Part shown: piece by piece, positions 35,454 to 43,624 of the stretch
How the letters are laid out: each line of letters begins with the position of its first letter
How positions within the stretch are numbered: the first letter of the stretch is position 1
NCBI RefSeq assembly: GCF_041360795.1
Contig: NZ_JBFUPW010000002.1
Location: 248,001 to 312,000, forward strand
Direction of reading: 5' to 3'
Length of the DNA stretch: 64,000 nt
Source of the DNA: Arthrobacter_E sp041360795
GTDB taxonomy: Bacteria; Actinomycetota; Actinomycetes; Actinomycetales; Micrococcaceae
Made by a program: the position numbers and the translations under genes
Notes under the pieces: model-generated
What the model was told of the DNA's origin: nothing
The model's input: the letters and a program-made list of their open reading frames with translations, nothing else
Databases searched by the model: none

Positions 35454-36262
35454 GGCTTGCCGAATCCGGCGTCGGCCAGGACTTTCTGTCCCGGATCCCC
35501 GGTGAGAGCGGCCAGGAAGGCCCTGCCGCCGTCGCTGTCGGGGGCGCCTTGGACGAGCGCCCCCGCGTAGGTGTTGACGGCGGCACTGCTCTGCGGGAAG
35601 TCGACGGCCTTCACGGCGCCCTTCGAGCCTTGCACATCGGTGCGGTAGACGAGCCCCGCGTCGGCCTCGCCGGAGGAGACCTTGCCGAGCACATCGGTGA
35701 CGGCGAGTTCCTCGCTGACCGGCTTGATGTCGAGCCCGGCCGCCTTCTCCACCTTGTGGCTCGCCGCGCCGCATGGCACCTGCACCGCGCACAGCACCGT
35801 CTTGACACCGGGCTTGGCCAGGTCGGCGAGCGCGGCGATGTTCGCGGGATTGCTCGGCGGAACGGCGATGGTGAGGGTGTTGCTGGCGAAGTTCTGCGCC
35901 GCGCCGTCGAGCGAGCCGGCGTCCTTCAGCTTGCCCATGGTCGCCAGGTCGGCCGTGGCGACCACGTCGGCCTTGGCGCCGGCCTTGATCTGCGCCACGA
36001 GGTCCTGGGACCCGGCGAAGTTGAACTTGAGGTCCAGCTCGGGGTGCTCGGAACGGAGCTTCTCCGCAAGGCTGGTGAAACTGGACTTGAGGGACGCCGC
36101 GGCGAAGACCACCACGGTCTTCTTCCCGGCGTCCTGCGGGGAAGAGCTTCCGGAGGCAGTGCTGCCGGAAGCGCCGGAGCATGCGGTGAGGGCGAGCGAC
36201 GCCGCCACGAGAGCGACGGCGGCCTTGCCGAGGGGCGCCCGGGACAGGTTCTCACGCTTCAT
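35450..36262 (-). CDS. modA: Molybdate-binding lipoprotein
   Basis: 270 residues. Type II signal peptide with lipobox LTAC (Cys28), then a Ser/Gly linker and a periplasmic-binding fold with VVFAAASLKSSF, FNFAGSQDLVAQI, AKADVVATAD and the late GLVYRTDV. These match ModA, in which the AASL and AGSQ serines hold the oxyanion. It is anchored outside the membrane and hands molybdate to ModB. Its start overlaps the end of the regulator gene by 11 bases. Confidence 0.94.
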   Translation of the reverse strand: MKRENLSRAPLGKAAVALVAASLALTACSGASGSTASGSSSPQDAGKKTVVVFAAASLKSSFTSLAEKLRSEHPELDLKFNFAGSQDLVAQIKAGAKADVVATADLATMGKLKDAGSLDGAAQNFASNTLTIAVPPSNPANIAALADLAKPGVKTVLCAVQVPCGAASHKVEKAAGLDIKPVSEELAVTDVLGKVSSGEADAGLVYRTDVQGSKGAVKAVDFPQSSAAVNTYAGALVQGAPDSDGGRAFLAALTGDPGQKVLADAGFGKP

Positions 36263-36650
36263 CAGGGACCTCCACGATCACATTGGTCGCCTTGACCACG
36301 GCCACGGCGAGCTTTCCTTCACGGATGCCGAGTTCCTCGACGGCCTCCGTGCTCATGAGGGAGACGATCCGATGCGGGCCGCACTGCATCTCCACCTGGG
36401 ACATGACCTTGTCGGAGACGACACGGGTGACCAGGCCGACCATCCGGTTGCGGGCCGAACGGCCCACCTTCGTCGGGTCGGCGGGCTGCGCCGCCTGTTC
36501 CCGGGCCAGTGAGGCCAACGACAAGGCGTCCACCTCGGTCACTCCCCCGCCGCGTTCCACCTTCAGGAGGCCACTGTTGAGCCACCGGCGCACGGTGTCG
36601 TCACTGACCCCCAGGAAGGCGGCGGCATCCTTGATCCGGATTCCACTCAT
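36252..36650 (-). CDS. TOBE-domain molybdate-responsive regulator with excisionase-type HTH
   Basis: 132 residues. Residues 1-50 are a MerR/excisionase-like helix-turn-helix (IRIKDAAAFLGVSDDTVRRWL). Residues 65-130 are a single TOBE/Mop domain (RNRMVGLVTRVVSDKVMSQVEM, then LAVAVVKATNVIVEVP). Such proteins bind molybdate and are thought to tune mod expression. This one is first in the mod unit, overlapping modA, which fits feedback control. It is not full-length ModE (which has two TOBE copies and a larger HTH). Confidence 0.88.
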   Translation of the reverse strand: MSGIRIKDAAAFLGVSDDTVRRWLNSGLLKVERGGGVTEVDALSLASLAREQAAQPADPTKVGRSARNRMVGLVTRVVSDKVMSQVEMQCGPHRIVSLMSTEAVEELGIREGKLAVAVVKATNVIVEVPDEA

Positions 36651-36656
36651 GGTGCG

Positions 36657-36662
36657 AGCATA
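36657..36662 (-). promoter_or_regulatory. -10 box of the mod unit (leaderless)
   Basis: Minus-strand TATGCT ends 6 bases before the ATG of the TOBE regulator, so the mod transcript probably starts at the codon. Confidence 0.5.
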
Positions 36663-36786
36663 GCCAAATATTCGCCTTTGCGGTTTTTCAATCGGCCTCG
36701 GATCGCAAATGCGACCATTCCGTTCGACTGCGCCGTCCCCTCGTCACGACGGGCAAAGTTTTCAAGCACTCCTTTCAAAAAATGCC

Positions 36787-36792
36787 TACGCT
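36787..36792 (+). promoter_or_regulatory. -10 box of the DUF885 gene (leaderless)
   Basis: TACGCT ends 6 bases before GTG 36799. This decides the start against an in-frame ATG at 36709 that lies upstream of the promoter. Confidence 0.55.
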
Positions 36793-36798
36793 AGGACT

Positions 36799-38481
36799 GT
36801 GACTGAGACCACCACGCACCCCAAGACGGCCATCGACCATCTCGCCGACAGCTACACCGCACGTTTACTGGAACTCGATCCCGCCCTGGCGACGAGTCTG
36901 GGACTGCCGGGTCACGAAAGCGAGTACCCCGACTTCTCCCCCGCCGGTCTGGAGACGTTCGCCCGCCTGGACCAGGAGACCCTCACCGCTCTCGACGGGC
37001 TGGAGCCCGTGGACGACGTGGACCGCGTGACCCTGGACGCCATGCGTGAGCGCCTGGGCCTCGCGGTGGAACGCCACGCGAGCGGCTGGACCCTCGCCGA
37101 GCTGAACAACATCGCCTCGCCCGCGCAGGACATCCGCGCCATCTTCGACCTCATGCCCACGGACACCGAGGAGCACTGGACCCACATCGCGGGCCGTGCC
37201 CACAACGTCCCGGCCGCGATCGACGGCTACATCGAGTCCCTGCGGACCGCCCAGGCTCAGGATCTCGTGTCCGCCGCGCGCCAGGTGAAGATCGTGATCG
37301 ACCAGGCCACCGGCTACGCCGCGGAAGACGGCTTCTTCGCCAAGCTCGCGCGGGAGGCCGCGACGTCGTCGGGTCCCCTGCCGCAGGAGCTGCAGGCCAC
37401 GCTCGACGACGGCGTGCGCCGCGCGCGGGAGGCGTACGGCACCCTGATCGACTTCCTCCGCGAGGAGCTGCTTCCCGCCGCCCCGGAGAAGGACGCCGTG
37501 GGCCGCCAGCGCTACGCCCTGGCGAGCCGCACCTTCCTGGGCGCCGCGATCGACCTGGAGGAGAGCTACGCCTGGGGTGTCGCCGAGCTGGACCGTCTGA
37601 TCGCCGAGCAGGAGAAGGTCGCACAGCAGATCAAGTCCGGGGCCACCATCGAGGAGGCCAAGGAGATCCTCAACGCGGACGCCTCCCGCCAGCTCCAGGG
37701 CACCGACGCCCTGCGCGCCTGGATGCAGAAGCTCTCCGACGAGGCGGTGGCCGCGCTCGCCGGAACCCACTTCGACATCCCCGGCCCCATGAAGACCCTT
37801 GAGTGCATGATCGCCCCCACCCAGGACGGCGGCATCTACTACACCGGCCCCAGCGACGACTTCTCGCGCCCCGGCCGCATGTGGTGGTCCGTGCCGCCGG
37901 GAGAGGACGAGTTCACCACCTGGGCCGAGACCACCACGGTCTACCACGAGGGTGTCCCGGGGCATCACTTGCAGGTCGCCACGGCCGTGTACCGCAAGGA
38001 GCTCCTGAACGACTGGCGCCGCAACATCTGCTGGGTGTCCGGTCACGGCGAGGGCTGGGCGCTGTACGCCGAGAAGCTCATGCACGAGCTCGGCTTCCTG
38101 TCCGACCCGGGCGACCTCATGGGCATGCTCGACATGCAGCGGATGCGTGCCGCCCGCGTCGTCTTCGACATCGGCGTGCACCTCGAACTGGACATGCCGG
38201 AGCGCTGGGGCAGCGGACCCTGGACGGCGGAGAAGGGCTACGAGTTCCTGCGCGCCAACCTGCCCATCAGCGAGGGCCAGCTGCAGTTCGAGTTCACCCG
38301 GTACCTGGGCTGGCCGGGGCAGGCCCCGAGCTACAAGATCGGTCAGCGCCTCTGGGAGCAGATCCGCGAGGAACTCCAGGAGCGGGAGGGCGAGTCCTTC
38401 GACGTGAAGGCGTTCCACTCCAAGGCTCTGAACATCGGATCCGTGGGTCTGGACGTGCTGCGCACGGCGCTGCTCGGCTGA
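36799..38481 (+). CDS. DUF885 family (metallopeptidase-like) protein
   Basis: 560 residues, cytosolic, no signal peptide. The DUF885 hallmark YHEGVPGHHLQ is at 382-392, with the H-E-x-x-x-x-H-H arrangement expected to hold zinc. GEGWALYAEKLMHELG follows about 32 residues later and would supply the third ligand. The C-terminal region TRYLGWPGQAPSYKIGQ is also typical. Members are described as carboxypeptidase-like enzymes, but substrates are mostly unknown. The gene stands alone between the mod promoter and a strong terminator. Confidence 0.88.
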   Translation: MTETTTHPKTAIDHLADSYTARLLELDPALATSLGLPGHESEYPDFSPAGLETFARLDQETLTALDGLEPVDDVDRVTLDAMRERLGLAVERHASGWTLAELNNIASPAQDIRAIFDLMPTDTEEHWTHIAGRAHNVPAAIDGYIESLRTAQAQDLVSAARQVKIVIDQATGYAAEDGFFAKLAREAATSSGPLPQELQATLDDGVRRAREAYGTLIDFLREELLPAAPEKDAVGRQRYALASRTFLGAAIDLEESYAWGVAELDRLIAEQEKVAQQIKSGATIEEAKEILNADASRQLQGTDALRAWMQKLSDEAVAALAGTHFDIPGPMKTLECMIAPTQDGGIYYTGPSDDFSRPGRMWWSVPPGEDEFTTWAETTTVYHEGVPGHHLQVATAVYRKELLNDWRRNICWVSGHGEGWALYAEKLMHELGFLSDPGDLMGMLDMQRMRAARVVFDIGVHLELDMPERWGSGPWTAEKGYEFLRANLPISEGQLQFEFTRYLGWPGQAPSYKIGQRLWEQIREELQEREGESFDVKAFHSKALNIGSVGLDVLRTALLG

Positions 38482-38491
38482 CCATCCTGAC

Positions 38492-38534
38492 GACGACGGC
38501 GGGCGGTCCCGGAAGGGTGCCGCCCGCCGTCGTC
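38492..38534 (+). terminator. Terminator of the DUF885 gene
   Basis: Perfect 15-base inverted repeat (GACGACGGCGGGCGG and its complement) around a 13-base loop, 10 bases past the stop. Confidence 0.75.
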
Positions 38535-38632
38535 ATACCCGGCGGATATTCCCGGATTTGAGGAATCTCTCAGAAATCCGGCGGAAAAGTAACACTGCTC
38601 AACGCAAAGTGGAATATTGTTACGCCGATTTC

Positions 38633-38638
38633 TATTGT
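38633..38638 (+). promoter_or_regulatory. -10 box of the symporter gene (leaderless)
   Basis: TATTGT ends 7 bases before GTG 38646. The AT-rich region just upstream contains GTAAC and GTTAC in opposite orientation (38589-38593 and 38618-38622), a possible operator. Confidence 0.5.
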
Positions 38639-38645
38639 CCTGTGG

Positions 38646-40049
38646 GTGAGTACAGAGACCAACGCACCCAAGGCACCGAGCCGCCTGCCCCGCTGGGCCG
38701 GCAACTTCGGCGTCCAGATCATCGCCGCACTGGTGCTCGGCGTCGTCCTCGGCCTGGTGGCCAGGAACCTCGGGGGCACGAAGGATGACCCGAACGGCCT
38801 GACCATCACCCTCCAGACCATCGGCTCCAGCTACGTCGCGCTGCTGAAGACCGCCGTGGTCCCCCTCATCTTCACCGCCGTGGTGAGCTCGATCGCCAAT
38901 CTGCGCGCCGTCACCAACGCCGCCAAGCTGGCCTGGAACACCCTCCTGTGGTTCGCCATCACGGCCCTGATCGCCGTGCTGATCGGCATCGGCCTGGGCA
39001 TCCTGTTCCAGCCGGGCGCCGGCACGGGCATCAGCGAGGAAGGGGCCAAGTACTCCGGCAGCGCCGGCAGCTGGTGGGCCTTCCTCCAGGGCCTCATCCC
39101 CCGCAACATCCTCGGCCTCGAGGTCAGCACCAAGATCACCGACGGCGTGGCCTCCACGAGCGTGAACTTCAACGTCCTGCAGATCCTGGTCCTCGCGATC
39201 GCCGTGGGCGTGGCCGCCCTGAAGACCGGCAAGAAGGCCGACAAGTTCCTGGACCTCAACGCGTCCGCCCTGGCCGTCATCCAGAAGGTCCTCTGGTGGA
39301 TCATCCGGATCGCCCCGATCGGCACCATCGGCCTGATCGGCAACGCGGTGGCCAGTTACGGCTGGGACACCATCGGCGCGCTCGGCAAGTTCACCGTGGC
39401 GATCTACGTGGGCCTCGCCCTCGTGCTGTTCGTGGTTTACCCGATCCTGGTCCGCAGCCACGGTCTGTCCATCAAGCAGTACTTCTCCGGCGTGTGGCCC
39501 GCCGTCCAGCTGGCCTTCGTCTCCCGTTCGTCCGTGGGCACCATGCCGCTGACGCAGCGTGTGACCGAGCGCAACCTGGGTGTCCCCAGCGGCTACGCCT
39601 CCTTCGCCGTGCCGCTCGGCTCGACCACCAAGATGGACGGCTGCGCCGCGATCTACCCGGCCATCGCCGCCATCTTCGTGGCCCAGTTCTTCGGCATCAA
39701 CCTGGACTTCGGCCAGTACCTGCTGATCGTCCTGGTCTCGGTCCTGGGTTCCGCGGCCACCGCCGGCACCACGGGCGCCGTGGTCATGCTGACGCTGACC
39801 CTCTCCACCCTGGGCCTGCCGCTCGCCGGCGTCGGCCTCCTGCTGGCCATCGACCCGATCCTGGACATGGGCCGCACCGCGGTCAACGTCGCGGGTCAGG
39901 CGCTGGTCCCCACTCTGGTGGCCAAGCGCCAGGGCATCCTGGACCTTGACCTGTACAACGCACCGCGTCAGGGCGTGGCCTTCTCCGACGACGTCCCCGA
40001 GGACGTCGAGGAGGGTTCCGAGAAGGAACTGGTGGGCGCGGATCGCTGA
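38646..40049 (+). CDS. Dicarboxylate/amino acid:cation symporter (SDF/DAACS family)
   Basis: 467 residues with about eight membrane helices and two re-entrant loops. The serine-rich loop SRSSVGTMPLT and the helix motif PLGSTTKMDGCA place it in the glutamate/C4-dicarboxylate carrier family (GltP/DctA). The second motif is usually G-A-T-x-N-M-D-G, so Lys here replaces the Asn, which may affect sodium or substrate binding. The tail is acidic. It probably imports glutamate, aspartate or C4-dicarboxylates with protons or sodium; the exact substrate is not shown. Start GTG is supported by the -10 box close upstream. Confidence 0.93.
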   Translation: MSTETNAPKAPSRLPRWAGNFGVQIIAALVLGVVLGLVARNLGGTKDDPNGLTITLQTIGSSYVALLKTAVVPLIFTAVVSSIANLRAVTNAAKLAWNTLLWFAITALIAVLIGIGLGILFQPGAGTGISEEGAKYSGSAGSWWAFLQGLIPRNILGLEVSTKITDGVASTSVNFNVLQILVLAIAVGVAALKTGKKADKFLDLNASALAVIQKVLWWIIRIAPIGTIGLIGNAVASYGWDTIGALGKFTVAIYVGLALVLFVVYPILVRSHGLSIKQYFSGVWPAVQLAFVSRSSVGTMPLTQRVTERNLGVPSGYASFAVPLGSTTKMDGCAAIYPAIAAIFVAQFFGINLDFGQYLLIVLVSVLGSAATAGTTGAVVMLTLTLSTLGLPLAGVGLLLAIDPILDMGRTAVNVAGQALVPTLVAKRQGILDLDLYNAPRQGVAFSDDVPEDVEEGSEKELVGADR

Positions 40050-40099
40050 TCCCACCCCGGGCTCTCCCCCGCCGCGGAGCCGCCGTGCTCGCGAAATGA

Positions 40100-40140
40100 C
40101 AGTTGGCGCCTCTTCCCGTCCTGGGAAGGGGCGCCAACTG
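40100..40140. repeat. 41-bp palindromic repeat, copy 1 (also convergent terminator)
   Basis: Inverted repeat CAGTTGGCGCCTCTTCCC / GGGAAGGGGCGCCAACTG with a five-base loop and one G-T pair. It lies between the convergent symporter and LGFP genes, where it can end both transcripts. A second copy (38 of 41 bases identical, plus the next eight bases CTCTCTCG) lies beyond the other end of the LGFP gene. Confidence 0.8.
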
Positions 40141-40191
40141 CTCTCTCGGGGTCTGCTCACTCAGGGCTGGTCGCTCAGCACCTGCGGGTGG

Positions 40192-42243
40192 TCAGCGCCA
40201 GATGACCTGGGTGGCTCGGCCGGACGACCAGATGATGCTGCCGTGCTGGAAGTCCTGCCGTGTGCTCGTGTCACCACCCCACGACCCCGGGGTCAAGTAC
40301 TCGTTCGAGGTGGGATATCCCAACCGGCCCCACGCCCAGCCGAGCCGCTCATAGGCCGACTGGATGCCGCCCTGGACTCGATGCGTCCCTGTTCGGGAGG
40401 ACCACCAGTACACGCCCTTCTCGAACCACTGGAAACAACCGCCACCGGGCCCGGAACACTGCTCGTCGTGTGTCGGAAAACCGATCCCCTGCCCACCGGC
40501 GTTCCACGTCGCCCCAATGCCGCCACGCAGCACATGAGCTCCTGTCGCCGGCGTCCACCAGATCTGCCCCTTCTGAAACTGCTGCTGACAGATCGTCGCC
40601 ACCGGGCAGTCCTCCTGGAACGTGGGATAGCCCAACGGTCCCCACACGGAGTTCAGGGTGGAATACTTCGCCCCGATGGCGCCGTGAGTCACGGTTCCGA
40701 TCAAGCCGACGATGTCACTCGGCACTTCGGGCAGGCTCCACAGGATCCCGGACTGGAAAACCTGGTAACAGCCCCCGCCAGGACCGGTGCAGCGCATGTC
40801 TCCGCGGGGGTACCCGAGTGAGCCCCAGGCCGACCGCCGGTTCTCGTACGTCCAGAGGAAACCGCTGTAGAGGACAGCGGCGGCGCCGCTGCTGGAGGAC
40901 CACCAGATCTTGCCATTGGCAAACGCTTGATGGCAGCCGCCCTTCGGGTCGGTGCATACTTCGCTTCCCAGCGGACCTCCGAGCTTCGCGGCTCCGAGGC
41001 TTTGGTACTTTCCGAGGATCGCGCCCTTGATCTGGAACGCGGGCTTCGGTCCGCCTCCCGCTGACACCCCTTCGGCGATGTAGCCACGGTCGAACTTCTG
41101 CTGGTATCCCGCCACGGTCTCGACCGCGTTCCCCACCGGGAATCCCATGGCGCCTTCGCCACCGAGAGCCAGCCACCGCGTCATGATGCCGTCCCGAACC
41201 GACACCGTGCCGCCGGAGGGCAGCTTGTAGACGACCGACTGGGTGAACGTCTGTTTGCAGCGCCCGCCTGCCACGCCGCACACCTCGTCGGAGAGGGCCT
41301 GGCCCGTCGAAGCGGAACGATAGGGTTCCTGAATCAATCGCGCCACTCCGCGGTACTGAGAGAGGTCGGCGCGTTCAAAGGAGACTCTGCAGTCGGCTCC
41401 TGCGCAATTGATGAGCCGGGTGGGAAGACCGAGGGATGAGCCTTCGGCGCCCCGGGACGCATACGCCTTACCGACCGGACTGGCGGGCTGATATCCCCCG
41501 AAAACGCCCTTCTGGTCCTTGAGGAACCGCCAGCTTCCACCGCCCAGAGTGAGGGAACAGGAATCCCCCGCGAGGCCGCACGTGGCGGGTGCGTCGGGCA
41601 GTCCGAACATGGCGAAGGTCGCCGAGGGGCCTGTCCCGCTCCAGTCGCTCGCGTAGATCCGCGCCCCCTTGATCAGGCCGATCGTGGGATCTGCGCCCGG
41701 TGTGAACCCCGCCGCGAACTCCGGACGCCCCGTCGGCGCCACCAGGAAGGCATCACTCAGGTCCGACTTTCTGACGAAACGCTGATACACGCCCCCCGCA
41801 ATGGTGATTTCATCACTTGCCGGGATGGAGGTCATCGCTCCATTCATCGCGAACCACTCCGGGCCTGTGGTTCCCGCACTCTTGCGCACCACGGACGCTG
41901 AGAAAGCCGAATCGGAGTATCCCTGGAACGCAGCAATGGCCCCGCCTTCAAAATTCTGAATGCAGTATCTGTAGCCCATGGTGGCACTGCCCGTCGGCGC
42001 ACCGAGCGGCCCCGACACCCCTCCTACGGCATTCCATTTCCCCTGGATATTGGCCGGCACCGGATAGGGCACCTGCGGCGACACCGACGCCCCCGCCGTC
42101 AGGCAGTTGAGCCCGTCCGCGGACGCCGCCGTGGGAACGACCAGCCCGCCCAGCAGCAGTGCGCCCACCGCCAGAGTGGCCGCCGCACAGCGCGCGAACG
42201 TTTTCCGACGGGTCGTGCCGTCGCGTGTGATCCCCATATTCAT
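40192..42243 (-). CDS. Secreted LGFP-repeat protein
   Basis: 683 residues. The N-terminal signal peptide has a basic TRRKTF stretch and a long hydrophobic core, with probable cleavage after ASA near residue 42. The whole mature protein is built of LGFP-type repeats of about 50 residues with the signature W-x-x-L-G-x-P (GPLGYP, GRLGYP, GSLGYP, GIGFP), many with paired Cys (CSGPGGGCFQWF, CTGPGGGCYQVF). LGFP repeats are known mostly from cell-wall or secreted proteins of actinobacteria and may bind the envelope. No catalytic domain is attached. Base composition appears somewhat less GC-rich than the neighbours, and the gene is flanked by a repeated palindrome, so transfer or cassette movement is possible. 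Confidence 0.87.
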   Translation of the reverse strand: MNMGITRDGTTRRKTFARCAAATLAVGALLLGGLVVPTAASADGLNCLTAGASVSPQVPYPVPANIQGKWNAVGGVSGPLGAPTGSATMGYRYCIQNFEGGAIAAFQGYSDSAFSASVVRKSAGTTGPEWFAMNGAMTSIPASDEITIAGGVYQRFVRKSDLSDAFLVAPTGRPEFAAGFTPGADPTIGLIKGARIYASDWSGTGPSATFAMFGLPDAPATCGLAGDSCSLTLGGGSWRFLKDQKGVFGGYQPASPVGKAYASRGAEGSSLGLPTRLINCAGADCRVSFERADLSQYRGVARLIQEPYRSASTGQALSDEVCGVAGGRCKQTFTQSVVYKLPSGGTVSVRDGIMTRWLALGGEGAMGFPVGNAVETVAGYQQKFDRGYIAEGVSAGGGPKPAFQIKGAILGKYQSLGAAKLGGPLGSEVCTDPKGGCHQAFANGKIWWSSSSGAAAVLYSGFLWTYENRRSAWGSLGYPRGDMRCTGPGGGCYQVFQSGILWSLPEVPSDIVGLIGTVTHGAIGAKYSTLNSVWGPLGYPTFQEDCPVATICQQQFQKGQIWWTPATGAHVLRGGIGATWNAGGQGIGFPTHDEQCSGPGGGCFQWFEKGVYWWSSRTGTHRVQGGIQSAYERLGWAWGRLGYPTSNEYLTPGSWGGDTSTRQDFQHGSIIWSSGRATQVIWR

Positions 42244-42307
42244 GACTTTCCCCCGCCAAGTGATAGTGGGCTCAGCATAGACCCGCCCCGTCCATCACGC
42301 GAGGGTG

Positions 42308-42348
42308 CAGTTCGGGCCTCTTCCCGTCCCGGGAAGGGGCGCCAACTG
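42308..42348. repeat. 41-bp palindromic repeat, copy 2
   Basis: Direct repeat of 40100-40140 with three differences, two of which weaken the left arm of the hairpin. Here it lies between divergent genes, so it is not placed as a terminator. Confidence 0.8.
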
Positions 42349-42374
42349 CTCTCTCGCGGGAGGCGATCCCGTAT

Positions 42375-42380
42375 TAGGCT
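42375..42380 (+). promoter_or_regulatory. -10 box of ybjQ-like gene (leaderless)
   Basis: TAGGCT ends 6 bases before ATG 42387. Confidence 0.55.
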
Positions 42381-42386
42381 CTAGGC

Positions 42387-42797
42387 ATGCTGATCGTCAC
42401 CACGAATGAAGTCCCCGGGCACCGCATCGACGCCGTCTTCGGCGAGGTGATGGGCCTGACCGTCCGTTCCCGCGACATCGGGTCCCAGATGCTCGCCGGC
42501 TTCCGCTCACTCGGCGGCGGCGAGCTGCCCGAGATGACCAAGGCCCTCTACGAAAGCCGCCAGGAGGTCATGGGCCGCATGGTCAACGAGGCCCAGCAGC
42601 GCGGCGCCAACGCGATCGTGGCCATGCGCTTCGACACCTCCGAGATGGGCGGCAACTGGACCGAGGTCTGCGCCTACGGCACCGCCGTCTACATCATCCC
42701 CCTCAAGGAGGGTGAGGAAGGCGCCACCGGTCAGTCGGTCTACCTCACGCAGCAGGGCCAGCAGCCGAACGACCAGCCCGGCAACACCCAGCTGTGA
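42387..42797 (+). CDS. YbjQ/UPF0145 family protein
   Basis: 136 residues. The family core is clear: MLIVTTNEVPGHRI at the start, GEVMGLTVRSRDIG, a helical ALYESRQEVMGRMVNEAQQRGANAIVAMRFDT, and a terminal AYGTAVYI strand. YbjQ proteins form pentamers and were annotated as heavy-metal binding on weak grounds; the role is unknown. A 30-residue Gln/Gly-rich tail follows the domain. The stop overlaps the maf start (GTGA, 42794-42797). Confidence 0.88.
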   Translation: MLIVTTNEVPGHRIDAVFGEVMGLTVRSRDIGSQMLAGFRSLGGGELPEMTKALYESRQEVMGRMVNEAQQRGANAIVAMRFDTSEMGGNWTEVCAYGTAVYIIPLKEGEEGATGQSVYLTQQGQQPNDQPGNTQL

Positions 42798-43492
42798 GCG
42801 GCGCGCCCCGCCTCATCCTCGCGTCGCAGTCACCGGCCCGGGCCAAGCTCCTCACGGAGGCCGGCCTGCGGTTCGACGTGATCGTCTCCGCCGTGGACGA
42901 GGACGCGGTCGCCGCGGCGGCCGGGGATCCCACTCCGGCCGAGACCGCCCTGCTCCTGGCCCGCGCCAAGGCGGAGGCCGTCGCGGCGCTCCCCGAGGCA
43001 CGGGACGCCTATGTGCTGGGCTGCGACTCCGTCTTCGAGTTCGACGGCGAGGCCCACGGCAAGCCGTATGAGCCCGAGGTCGCCATCGAGCGCATCTCGC
43101 GCATGAGCGGTCGCGAAGGCGTGCTGCACACCGGGCACTGGCTCATCGCGCCGACCGCGGCGGACTCCCCGGCGCCCGGGTCCGCGCACGACGACGCCGG
43201 CCAGGCGCCGTCGTCGACCGCTCCGGCCGGCGCGGGCGCGCCGCAGTCCGGCCTGGGCAGGCTGTCCAGCGCCACGGTGCGGTTCGCCGAGATCGATCCC
43301 GCGGAGATCCGGGCCTACGTGGCGACGGGCGAGCCCCTGCACTGCGCCGGTTCGTTCACGATCGACGGGATCGGCGGGGCCTTCATCGAGTCGGTCACGG
43401 GCGACCCGCACGCGGTCGTGGGCCTCTCGGTCTCCACGCTGCGGGCGCTGCTGGCCGAGCAGGGTGCGGGCATCACCTCGTTCTGGGTCTGA
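42794..43492 (+). CDS. maf: Maf family nucleotide pyrophosphatase
   Basis: 232 residues, GTG start coupled to the ybjQ-like stop. It hydrolyses non-canonical nucleoside triphosphates (dTTP/UTP or methylated forms) to monophosphates. ILASQSPARAKLL (substrate loop), the GCDSVFEFDGEAHGKP region with the catalytic Asp, and the conserved C-terminal GSFTIDGIGGAFIES and GDPHAVVGLS are present. About 40 residues of Pro/Ala/Ser/Gly-rich sequence are inserted mid-protein (near 116-155), longer than the loop in most Maf proteins. In many actinobacteria maf sits beside the acyl-CoA carboxylase genes, as it does here. Confidence 0.93.
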   Translation: MSGAPRLILASQSPARAKLLTEAGLRFDVIVSAVDEDAVAAAAGDPTPAETALLLARAKAEAVAALPEARDAYVLGCDSVFEFDGEAHGKPYEPEVAIERISRMSGREGVLHTGHWLIAPTAADSPAPGSAHDDAGQAPSSTAPAGAGAPQSGLGRLSSATVRFAEIDPAEIRAYVATGEPLHCAGSFTIDGIGGAFIESVTGDPHAVVGLSVSTLRALLAEQGAGITSFWV

Positions 43493-43504
43493 CGGTCCGG
43501 CTTC

Positions 43505-43523
43505 TTTGTAGGACTCCTACAAA
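43505..43523. promoter_or_regulatory. Perfect palindromic operator before accA
   Basis: TTTGTAGGACTCCTACAAA, a perfect 9-1-9 palindrome and counterpart of the site before accD at 31546. It lies about 60 bases upstream of the accA -10 box and just after maf. Confidence 0.7.
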
Positions 43524-43583
43524 GACCGGGCACTCTACGCGCGGAAATCGTCAGTAATCTCGGCGGAACCCGCCAAGAGGTAC

Positions 43584-43589
43584 TAAGGT
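43584..43589 (+). promoter_or_regulatory. -10 box of accA
   Basis: TAAGGT, giving a short leader with GAGGAG (43610-43615) nine bases before the ATG. Confidence 0.45.
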
Positions 43590-43624
43590 CGATTGCAATT
43601 GACAATTTCGAGGAGTTCCCTGCC

